DNA of 64,000 nt from Alphaproteobacteria bacterium (GTDB lineage Bacteria; Pseudomonadota; Alphaproteobacteria; Micavibrionales; Micavibrionaceae): contig JAGNLJ010000003.1 of the NCBI GenBank assembly GCA_017999645.1, forward strand, positions 62,001 through 126,000, written 5' to 3'. The position numbers and the translations under genes were made by a program. Positions 44,773 through 53,386 of this stretch are shown piece after piece. Numbering within the stretch: position 1 is the first letter of the stretch; each line of letters starts with the position of its first letter. The notes under the pieces were generated by a model. That model saw nothing but the letters and a program-made list of their open reading frames with translations, was not told where the DNA came from and made no database searches.

Positions 44773-44934
44773 TTAGCCCAATTGCCTCAGAACTTCGACA
44801 GCAGGAACTTCAATCTCCTGCGCATAATCCATACCGTGACGACCGAGCATCCTTTCGGGAATGATTGCTACTGTTACGTTTCCAAACGCGTCAGTTATAT
44901 CTTTTACAGTTTCGCCTAAATTTCTCTTTTCCAT
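44773..44934 (-). CDS. Small protein (53 aa) inside the atp operon
   Basis: ATG 44934 follows a strong GGGAGGAG ribosome-binding site nine bases upstream and opens 53 codons ending at TAA 44773-44775. The peptide starts MEKRNLGETVKDITDAFGN and ends EVPAVEVLRQLG. It is acidic and amphipathic with no membrane segment or signal peptide. It lies 17 bp after atpG and 46 bp before atpD, a place where no gene is normally found. It is not the zeta inhibitor by sequence as far as I can tell. It could be an ATP-synthase-associated protein or an unrelated insertion. Confidence 0.72.
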   Translation of the reverse strand: MEKRNLGETVKDITDAFGNVTVAIIPERMLGRHGMDYAQEIEVPAVEVLRQLG

Positions 44935-44951
44935 CGCAGTTACTCCTCCCG

Positions 44952-45914
44952 TTAAAGCGCTTCCGCGCCCGAAATAATTTCGATCAGTTCTTTCGTAATG
45001 TAGGCTTGGCGTGCGCGGTTGTATTTCAGCGTCAGCCTGTTGATCATGTCGCCCGCGTTACGCGTTGCAGAATCCATCGCGGTCATACGCGCGGCCTGCT
45101 CACCCGCAGCGGAGTCAAGGAGCGCACGGAAAATCTGCACGCCGATATTGCGCGGGAGTAACGTCGCGAGAATGCGGCCCTCTTCCGGCTCGAAATCGTA
45201 CGGGGAAATCGGCCCGGCTTCTTCAACGACTTCGGTTTTCTTGCGGCGCATGCCCTGTCTCGCCGCCTCGGCCTTTGCCATTTTATCTTTTTCTTTCTGC
45301 ACGTCCTCTTCGTCGGGCAAAGAGAATGGGATCAACTGCTGGCGCGCAGGTTTCTGCGTCAGGATCGATTTGAACTCGTTATAGACCAGCGTGCAGACAT
45401 CGAACTCGCCCGCATTGAATTTATCGAGAACCAGTTCCGTCACTTTATTGACGTCGGCGAACTCGACGCGGGATTTTCCGGTGATGCCGGTAAAGCTTTC
45501 CCAGATGCGGCCCTTGAATTCACGGGTCAGCAGGTCGCGCGCCTTGCGCCCGGCGCAGATAATGAAAACATCCTTCTTCGCGGCCAGCAGGTCGCGGATC
45601 ATGCGGCGCGCCTCTTTGATCACGTTGGCGTTGAAACCACCCGCAAGGCCGCGGTCAGCGGATACGACGACAACCAGATGACGCTGGTCGGAACCTGTTC
45701 CGGCCAGGAGTTTCGAACTGCCGGGACCGATATTGACGTTCTTCGCGACGCGGCCCAGCATTTCCGCCATCGCGATGGCATAGGGCTGGCTGGCTTCAGC
45801 CTGCAGCTGCGCCTTCTTAAGCTTCGACGCCGCCACCATTTTCATGGCGGAGGTGATTTTCTTCGTCGATTTGACCGATTTGATACGGTCTCTGTAATCT
45901 CTCAAACTGGGCAT
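44952..45914 (-). CDS. atpG: ATP synthase F1 gamma subunit
   Basis: Central rotor stalk. The 320-residue protein begins [20 protein letters not shown], as usual, with the C-terminal helix [20 protein letters not shown] (conserved A-R-x-x-A-M-x-x-A). It is about 25-30 residues longer than average, with an insertion near residues 198-235 (Lys/Glu-rich [12 protein letters not shown]). Just upstream lies the left end of the inserted GxxExxY cassette, and no strong ribosome-binding site is seen for it. Confidence 0.95.
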   Translation of the reverse strand: MPSLRDYRDRIKSVKSTKKITSAMKMVAASKLKKAQLQAEASQPYAIAMAEMLGRVAKNVNIGPGSSKLLAGTGSDQRHLVVVVSADRGLAGGFNANVIKEARRMIRDLLAAKKDVFIICAGRKARDLLTREFKGRIWESFTGITGKSRVEFADVNKVTELVLDKFNAGEFDVCTLVYNEFKSILTQKPARQQLIPFSLPDEEDVQKEKDKMAKAEAARQGMRRKKTEVVEEAGPISPYDFEPEEGRILATLLPRNIGVQIFRALLDSAAGEQAARMTAMDSATRNAGDMINRLTLKYNRARQAYITKELIEIISGAEAL

Positions 45915-45930
45915 TTCATCTCAATATTTA

Positions 45931-45956
45931 AACCACGAAGTCACAAAGACACGAAG
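45931..45956 (+). repeat. Left terminal repeat of the GxxExxY cassette
   Basis: AACCACGAAGTCACAAAGAC followed by ACGAAG matches, in inverted orientation, the sequence at 46366-46392. The outermost AACCACGAAG is perfect over 10 bp. Confidence 0.8.
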
Positions 45957-45960
45957 TTTT

Positions 45961-46362
45961 TTAAATAACAATTCTTTTAATTCCGTCTTTAATAAGGGGA
46001 ACGTTAAAATTGACCAAAAAACCTAAACGAATATTCATCATGCGCATGTAGGACATGACTTGCGCTGTATGAACATCCATCAATTTTTCAACACTTTTCA
46101 ATTCAACAATGATTTTACCATTTACAACCAAATCCATTTTAAAATCAGTCTTCAAATCGTGATTTTTATACTTCAAAGAAACAGATCTTTGAGTTTCAAA
46201 AGGAATGTTTCTATCCTTCAACTCATGCATGAAACATTCTTCGTAAACCTTCTCCAGCAGACCCGGGCCCATAATAGAATGAACCTGAAAAGCAGCATCA
46301 ACCACTTGCTTTGCAAGCGTCTCGACTTCGGGGTCAATTGTTGAAATTACTTTTAAATTCAT
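45961..46362 (-). CDS. GxxExxY protein (PD-(D/E)XK-type)
   Basis: A 133-residue GxxExxY protein, named for G34-x-x-E37-x-x-Y40 in GPGLLEKVY, with FKMDLVVNGKIIVELKSV (D...E-x-K) as the putative nuclease core. The biological role is unknown; the family recurs flanked by short repeats in many genomes. Here it lies between atpA and atpG within a 462-bp cassette with inverted-repeat ends and is AT-rich relative to the operon. It points the same way as the operon, so it could be co-transcribed. The nuclease assignment is inferred from the fold family. Confidence 0.88.
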   Translation of the reverse strand: MNLKVISTIDPEVETLAKQVVDAAFQVHSIMGPGLLEKVYEECFMHELKDRNIPFETQRSVSLKYKNHDLKTDFKMDLVVNGKIIVELKSVEKLMDVHTAQVMSYMRMMNIRLGFLVNFNVPLIKDGIKRIVI

Positions 46363-46365
46363 TTT

Positions 46366-46392
46366 CTTCGTGATCTTCGTGTCTTCGTGGTT
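46366..46392 (-). repeat. Right terminal repeat of the GxxExxY cassette
   Basis: Read on the minus strand, it starts AACCACGAAG and continues with ACACGAAGATCACGAAG, an inverted relative of the left repeat. It lies 5 bases after the atpA stop and covers the GxxExxY ribosome-binding region. Confidence 0.8.
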
Positions 46393-46397
46393 AAAAT

Positions 46398-47948
<1,551 letters not shown>

Positions 47949-47952
47949 GGTC

Positions 47953-48540
47953 TTAACCTACCTCTTTTACAGTTTGGATGTTTTGATTGGATTGGCGGCT
48001 CATCGCTGCCTTCAGTCTTTCGAGTTTGCGGGCAACCGAATCGTCGATCATTTTCGATCCGATGGTAACGATCATGCCGCCCAGAATGGAGGGCTCGACT
48101 TTTGCCTTGAGGGCGACGTCACGGCCAAGGCCTTTGGCAATGGCGCGCTGGAGAGATTCAAGCTGCGAGGCGCTCATGTCCTGCGCGGTCTGGACCTCGA
48201 CGGCAACTTCGCCGCGGCGGCGCGATAACTCGGTGCGGAAGGCTTCGCTAATGCCCTGGACGGCACCAAGGCGGCGGTTCTTCACGAGAACGCCCAGAAA
48301 ATTGCGGGTCAGGCCGTCGAATTTCGCCTTGTCGGCGATGGCCATAATGGCTTTTGCCTGCTGGTCGCGGCTTAAGGACGGGGAAGAGATGACGGTGGTG
48401 AGGTCGGCGGACGCGGCGATCATGGCGCCCAGTTCGTTCAGATCACGCTCAACTTGCTGAATTCTATTGGATTCCTGAGCCAGCTCGATCAAAGCGAGGG
48501 CGTAGCGTGAAGTTACGGCGTGAGAGGCTTTGGCAGACAC
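47953..48540 (-). CDS. atpH: ATP synthase F1 delta subunit (OSCP)
   Basis: The 195-residue OSCP-like stator protein has the N-terminal helical bundle ([12 protein letters not shown]) and the C-terminal segment [17 protein letters not shown] (family signature). It starts with GTG at 48540. It is the first gene of the cluster; the F0 genes are elsewhere, as in other alphaproteobacteria. No clean promoter was identified in the 100 bp upstream. Confidence 0.93.
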   Translation of the reverse strand: MSAKASHAVTSRYALALIELAQESNRIQQVERDLNELGAMIAASADLTTVISSPSLSRDQQAKAIMAIADKAKFDGLTRNFLGVLVKNRRLGAVQGISEAFRTELSRRRGEVAVEVQTAQDMSASQLESLQRAIAKGLGRDVALKAKVEPSILGGMIVTIGSKMIDDSVARKLERLKAAMSRQSNQNIQTVKEVG

Positions 48541-48643
48541 GTCCCTGTGATTCCTTGTTTATATAGCGATTCTCAAGTTTCGCGAGGGATTTAGCACACG
48601 GAAAACGCTCTGACAAGTGCTTAAAATAAGGCTTTCCTAGCTG

Positions 48644-49438
48644 TCAGCGTATGAAAATTTCAGGTTGCAGAAACGCGTATTTTCCGGGGTACAGGAAAAA
48701 GGCCAGAATCCGGAACGCAACCAGGTGGAAAACATAGATTTCCAGCGTCCAGCGCCCCAAAATCTGCAGCGGCAGGGCAATCGCAGAAGAGACGGACCAA
48801 CGCTCAGGCACGAATCCGAGCAGAACGACGAATAATCCCGCCATCCCGGCAGCGAGCCCGAGATTATGGTCGCCATCCATGGCCGGAAGGGTCAGACCCT
48901 GGAACAGGAAACTGGCGGCGACCATCGCGCCCAGCAATAAAGCCTGCGCCCCTGCCCGGTCATGGCCGGGTTCGCGGCGGCGGTGAGCACCGTACAAGGC
49001 CCAGAGCAGCCCCATCGTGCCGTATTCCAGGACATACGAGGTCGGGATTGAAAGCAGCACAAGCGCGGCAAACACGACAATAAAAGTCATGCGGCCCGAA
49101 AAGGCGATCCTTTCCAGATACGGCATGGCGACACGTGTTGCGGCCAGCATGAACAGAATATTAAACGGCATGACATAGCCGTTAAAGGCAATCGCCGCGG
49201 CGCTGGCGATACCGCCGCCGATCAGCCAGCTTTGCGGCACAGACCGCGCACCCGCATAGCCTACAAGGTAAAACCATATTGGGGCCGACAACCGCCCGAT
49301 CACGCGCAGCCATAACTCTTCGGGGAAAAAGAAATACCCGATATGGTCGGCGATCATTGTCAGGACAGCAAAAGCCTTCAGGACATCATGCGCAGTCAGC
49401 GCGTCGCCATAACTCTTGAGGATTTCCGGTTTTTTCAT
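48644..49438 (-). CDS. TraX-family integral membrane protein
   Basis: A 264-residue multi-span protein with an N-terminal LTAHDVLKAFAVLTMIADHIGYFFFPE segment typical of the TraX/acyltransferase-3-like group. About eight hydrophobic segments follow. TraX itself acetylates F pilin, but chromosomal members are uncharacterised, so this gene's substrate is unknown. It is divergent from the aminopropyltransferase-like gene, with 78 bp between the starts. Confidence 0.78.
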   Translation of the reverse strand: MKKPEILKSYGDALTAHDVLKAFAVLTMIADHIGYFFFPEELWLRVIGRLSAPIWFYLVGYAGARSVPQSWLIGGGIASAAAIAFNGYVMPFNILFMLAATRVAMPYLERIAFSGRMTFIVVFAALVLLSIPTSYVLEYGTMGLLWALYGAHRRREPGHDRAGAQALLLGAMVAASFLFQGLTLPAMDGDHNLGLAAGMAGLFVVLLGFVPERWSVSSAIALPLQILGRWTLEIYVFHLVAFRILAFFLYPGKYAFLQPEIFIR

Positions 49439-49461
49439 GCCTGCTTTCCAGGACTTGGTAT

Positions 49462-49467
49462 TATAAT
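49462..49467 (+). promoter_or_regulatory. -10 box TATAAT of the first duplicated unit
   Basis: GGTATTATAAT lies 50 bp upstream of the first aminopropyltransferase-like ATG. The matching GGTATTATAAT lies before the second copy (51007-51017). No strong -35 box is visible, and transcription is inferred. Confidence 0.4.
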
Positions 49468-49516
49468 TAGGAAGAAGTTCTTTAACGCCAACCGATAATA
49501 CAGGCTCCTCCCCCGC

Positions 49517-50956
49517 ATGGACAGTCTCAAACGCACGTTGCTCCTTTTCACCGTCATCATCATCGAAGGATATGTCGTTCTGGCAACTGAACTTCTCGCC
49601 ATCCGCGAAACTATCGCCTACGTCGGCAGCGGAACAGATACGGTATCGATCATCATCGCTGCCGTACTGATGCCGCTTGCGTTCGGATATTACAAGGGCG
49701 GGTTGTTCAAACCCTTTTACTGGCGCGGAAAACTGATCGGCATCCGCGAAAAACTGATCCTCAACATCATGATCTCGATGGCCATCCTGATCCTCGGCCT
49801 GTCGTATATTTGCATGAATATATTCTTTTACACGCTACTCGGCATGGGACTTAATCACCGCCTGTTTCTCACGGCGATCTATGCGGCCGTGTTCCTCGTG
49901 ACGCCGGTTTACCTACTCGGCCAGACCATTCCGCTCATCAGCAATTACTTCTCGAAAGAAAAACTGGCGCGCATTACGGGCCGCATGCTGTTTTTCTCGA
50001 CCATGGGATCGTTCATGGGCGCTGTATTTTCAACGCTCGTATTGATGAGCACCGTCGGCGTTCACAACACCGTTTCCTTTAACATTATCCTGCTCGCCGT
50101 TCTTGTCATCCTGCTGTCGAAGAAAAAACTTTCCGAGAGAGTCGTTTATGCGTTCGGCATGGCGGTGGTCGGCATCATCCTGAATTCCGGTTACGTCATG
50201 GCTGCCTTCCATGTCGTCGACAATAATAAATACAACATGGTGATGGTGTTCCCCGACCCAAGCGAGAACGGCGATATTCATCTGTCGCTGAACCATATGG
50301 GATCGTCGATGTACAACCCCGAAACGGGCTCCAAGCACATGTATATCGAGTTCGTCGAGCAGCAGACGATCGAGCCGATCATGGAAACCATCGAACCCCA
50401 CGATATCCTCGTGATCGGCGCGGGAGCGTTCACGTTCGGATTGCAGGACACGAAGAATAATTATGATTTTGTCGACATCGACGGCAGCCTGAAAGACATC
50501 GCCGAGCAGCAGGTCCTGAAACAAAAGCTGACGGAGAATAAAAAGTTTATTCCCATGGAGGCGCGCGCCTATCTGATGAGCACAGAGAAAAAATACGACG
50601 TCATATTCCTGGATGCTTATCTAGGCGGCATCACGCTGCCCGAGCATCTCGTAACCGCCAATTTCTACAGGCAGGTCAAGGATCATCTGAAGGATCACGG
50701 CATCGTCGCGATGAATTTCATCGCCTCGCCGAGCTTCACCACCCCGTTCAGCCGCAACCTCGATAACACCGTGCGCAGGGTATTCCCGCACATATCGCGT
50801 CACGTGATCATGGAGAATTACAATCTCTGGAAAGACAAGCCGGAGGACAACCAGAACATCATCTATATGTACAAACGCCACACGGATGAAAGTACGAAGG
50901 AAATCTATACCGATAACAAGAACCGTATTTTCTACGATAAGCCTCAAAAGTATTAA
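49517..50956 (+). CDS. Membrane-bound aminopropyltransferase-like protein, copy 1
   Basis: A 479-residue protein with about seven N-terminal membrane segments (residues 1-225) fused to a C-terminal spermidine-synthase-like SAM-binding domain: DILVIGAGAFTFGL, NYDFVDIDGSLKDIAE and VIFLDAYLG. Membrane-bound polyamine-synthase-like proteins of this design occur across bacteria with uncertain substrates. The start MDSLKRTLLL follows TCCTCCCCCGC with no clear Shine-Dalgarno. It is the left half of a tandem duplication with the gene at 51065-52504. Confidence 0.82.
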   Translation: MDSLKRTLLLFTVIIIEGYVVLATELLAIRETIAYVGSGTDTVSIIIAAVLMPLAFGYYKGGLFKPFYWRGKLIGIREKLILNIMISMAILILGLSYICMNIFFYTLLGMGLNHRLFLTAIYAAVFLVTPVYLLGQTIPLISNYFSKEKLARITGRMLFFSTMGSFMGAVFSTLVLMSTVGVHNTVSFNIILLAVLVILLSKKKLSERVVYAFGMAVVGIILNSGYVMAAFHVVDNNKYNMVMVFPDPSENGDIHLSLNHMGSSMYNPETGSKHMYIEFVEQQTIEPIMETIEPHDILVIGAGAFTFGLQDTKNNYDFVDIDGSLKDIAEQQVLKQKLTENKKFIPMEARAYLMSTEKKYDVIFLDAYLGGITLPEHLVTANFYRQVKDHLKDHGIVAMNFIASPSFTTPFSRNLDNTVRRVFPHISRHVIMENYNLWKDKPEDNQNIIYMYKRHTDESTKEIYTDNKNRIFYDKPQKY

Positions 50957-50961
50957 AAATT

Positions 50962-51015
50962 ATGAGCGACGAACTCTATGTCTGGATGGCTTATTTTCAG
51001 GACCTGGTATTATAA
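50962..51015 (+). pseudogene. Remnant of the sterol-desaturase 5' end
   Basis: ATG 50962 starts 14 codons, MSDELYVWMAYFQD, identical in DNA (42 of 42 bases) to the first 14 codons of the sterol-desaturase gene at 52511. The reading then goes into LVL and a stop at 51013-51015. It is a leftover of the tandem duplication that joined the end of the first copy to the upstream region of the second. It may still be translated as a 17-residue peptide. Confidence 0.85.
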
Positions 51016-51064
51016 TCAGGGAAGAAAGTTCTATAACTTCAATCATACAGGGGTTACCTGCCGC

Positions 51065-52504
51065 ATGGACAGTCTCAAACGCACGTTGCTGCTTTTCGCC
51101 GTTATCATCATCGAAGGGTATGTCGTCCTGGCCACGGAACTTCTGGCCATCCGCCAGACCATCGCCTATGTCGGCAGCGGTACCGATACGGTTTCCATTA
51201 TCATTGCCGCCGTCCTGATGCCACTGGCATTTGGTTATTTCAGGGGCGGGCTTTTCAAACCGTTTTATTGGCGCGGCAGGCTCATCGGCATTCGGGAAAA
51301 ACTGATTCTGAATATCATGATTTCGATGGCCATCCTGATTATCGGAATGTCTTACATCAGCATGAACATATTCTTTCACGCGCTGATCGAAATGGGATAC
51401 AAACACCGCCTGTTCCTGACGGCCCTTTATGCAGGCATATTCCTTGTGACGCCCGTCTATCTTCTCGGCCAGACAATTCCGCTCGTCAGCAATTACTTCT
51501 CCAAGGAAAAACTTTCGCGCATCACGGGACGGATTTTGTTTTTCTCGACGATAGGCTCGTTCATGGGCGCTGTATTTTCGACGCTGGTGCTCATGAGCAC
51601 CGTCGGCGTACATAACACGGTTTCACTCAATATCGTGCTGCTGGCCATCCTGGTGGTCCTGTTGGCGAAAAAGAAATTCTCTGAAAAAGTCGTTTATGCC
51701 TTCGCCATGGCTGCGGCCGGTATCTTGCTGAATTCAGACTATGTCATGGCCGCGCACAACATCGTCGATAATAATAAATACAATATGGTCATGGTTTTCC
51801 CCGACCGCAGTAAAAACGGCGACATTCACATGTCTCTCAATCACATGGGATCCTCCATGTACAACCCCGAGACCGGGGCCAAACACACGTATATCGAATT
51901 CGCCGAGCGCCAGCTTATCGACCCGATCCCCATGGACACCGAACCGAAAGACTTTCTGGTCGTTGGCGCGGGCGCGTTTACTTTCGGGCTGGAGGATGAA
52001 TTCAACAACTACGATTTCGTCGATATCGACGGCAGCCTCAAAAACATCGCGGAAGAATACGTTCTCGGCAGGGAGCTGACGAAGAACAAGCATTTCATCC
52101 CGATGGAAGCCCGCGCTTATTTCATGAGCACGGAGAAGAAATACGATGTCATATTCCTCGATGCCTATCTCGGCGGCATCACGGTGCCCGAGCACCTCGT
52201 GACCGCGGATTTTTACAAACAGGTCAAAGACCATCTGAAGGAACGCGGCATCGTCGCAATGAATTTCATCGCCTCGCCGAGTTTCTCGACACCATTCAGC
52301 CGTCATCTCGATAACACGGTGCGCAGCGTATTCCCGCATGTCTCGCGCCACGCAATCATGGAAAATTACGACATCTGGGAAGATGATCCGCAAAAAAACG
52401 AAAACATAATTTACCTGTATCGCCGTCACGAGGGCGAGAATGCGAAAGAGATTTATACCGACAACCGTAACCGCATTTTCTACGACAAGCCTCAAAAGTA
52501 TTAA
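51065..52504 (+). CDS. Membrane-bound aminopropyltransferase-like protein, copy 2
   Basis: Also 479 residues, collinear with copy 1 without length change. Most residues are identical, but synonymous positions differ widely, so the duplication is not recent. It has the same N-terminal membrane segments and SAM domain (LVVGAGAFTFGLEDEF, DFVDIDGSLKNIAEE, VIFLDAYLGGIT). A longer frame from 50978 is rejected because it starts in the remnant. It is followed by the sterol-desaturase gene after 6 bp. Confidence 0.84.
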   Translation: MDSLKRTLLLFAVIIIEGYVVLATELLAIRQTIAYVGSGTDTVSIIIAAVLMPLAFGYFRGGLFKPFYWRGRLIGIREKLILNIMISMAILIIGMSYISMNIFFHALIEMGYKHRLFLTALYAGIFLVTPVYLLGQTIPLVSNYFSKEKLSRITGRILFFSTIGSFMGAVFSTLVLMSTVGVHNTVSLNIVLLAILVVLLAKKKFSEKVVYAFAMAAAGILLNSDYVMAAHNIVDNNKYNMVMVFPDRSKNGDIHMSLNHMGSSMYNPETGAKHTYIEFAERQLIDPIPMDTEPKDFLVVGAGAFTFGLEDEFNNYDFVDIDGSLKNIAEEYVLGRELTKNKHFIPMEARAYFMSTEKKYDVIFLDAYLGGITVPEHLVTADFYKQVKDHLKERGIVAMNFIASPSFSTPFSRHLDNTVRSVFPHVSRHAIMENYDIWEDDPQKNENIIYLYRRHEGENAKEIYTDNRNRIFYDKPQKY

Positions 52505-52510
52505 AAAATT

Positions 52511-53386
52511 ATGAGCGACGAACTCTATGTCTGGATGGCTTATTTTCAGGACGCCTTTACGGCGTACCTTGTAGATGCAGAAGATTTCGCCGTCGGGCTC
52601 ATCGTCGCCGGTATCATATGCCTGTTTCTTGAGCGCCTCCGCCCCGCCGAAAAAAATACAAAATATTTCAGCCGGGATTTCAGGAAGGAACTCGGCCTCG
52701 CAGTGCTGAACGCGCTATTCTTTCTGCCTCTTCTTACGTTCCTGATTTCAATTTCTATCATCGAACTGCTGAAAAATTACGTCCCGTACCAGATGTTCGA
52801 CGAGACATTGAGGCACCTGCCGCTGGCGCTGCAGATCCTGCTTGGCCTCCTGCTCGTGGATTTCAGCACCTATTGGCGCCACCGCTTCACGCATAATTAT
52901 ATGTGGCAGTATCATTCATTCCATCACAGCGCCGAAGAAATTACGTGGATCACGAGTCTCCGCCTGCACCCGGTGGATTACGCCATTGCCATGCTTGTCG
53001 ATGCGATGTTCCTTTATTTCCTAGGCTTCGGCGGACAGGGAATTGCCGCCGCCCTGGTGATTGCGCAGGTTTACAATTATTTCACGCATCTGAATTTGAA
53101 TGTGCAATTCAAAAAGCCGCTCTGTTATGTCCTTGCCTCGCCGCATTATCACCGCTGGCACCATGCGACAGATAAATCGGCCTATGACAAAAATTTCTGC
53201 GGGATATTTTCTTTTCTGGATGTCATCTTTGGCACCTATCATCATCCGGATGAATTGCCAAAAGGCTACGGACTTTCACCGCGCGACCAGAAAGAAGTGC
53301 CTACGGGGTTGTTCGCGCATCTTATCCAGCCGGTCAAAAAAGATATACTGAAATTATTCAGAAAAAAATCCCGGAAGAAATCTTAA
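52511..53386 (+). CDS. Sterol-desaturase/fatty-acid-hydroxylase family protein
   Basis: A di-iron membrane hydroxylase of 291 residues. The histidine motifs are HRFTH, HSFHHSAEEITW and HYHRWHH in the expected order (about residues 120-220), with four hydrophobic segments. The substrate could be a lipid, hopanoid or fatty acid; nothing nearby decides. Its first 14 codons are copied at 50962. It ends with a 4-bp overlap with priA on the opposite strand. Confidence 0.87.
   Translation: MSDELYVWMAYFQDAFTAYLVDAEDFAVGLIVAGIICLFLERLRPAEKNTKYFSRDFRKELGLAVLNALFFLPLLTFLISISIIELLKNYVPYQMFDETLRHLPLALQILLGLLLVDFSTYWRHRFTHNYMWQYHSFHHSAEEITWITSLRLHPVDYAIAMLVDAMFLYFLGFGGQGIAAALVIAQVYNYFTHLNLNVQFKKPLCYVLASPHYHRWHHATDKSAYDKNFCGIFSFLDVIFGTYHHPDELPKGYGLSPRDQKEVPTGLFAHLIQPVKKDILKLFRKKSRKKS

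Noticed and set aside
50978..51064. Longer start of the second aminopropyltransferase-like gene
   Set aside because: It begins inside the desaturase remnant and is not shared with copy 1; ATG 51065 matches copy 1 exactly.
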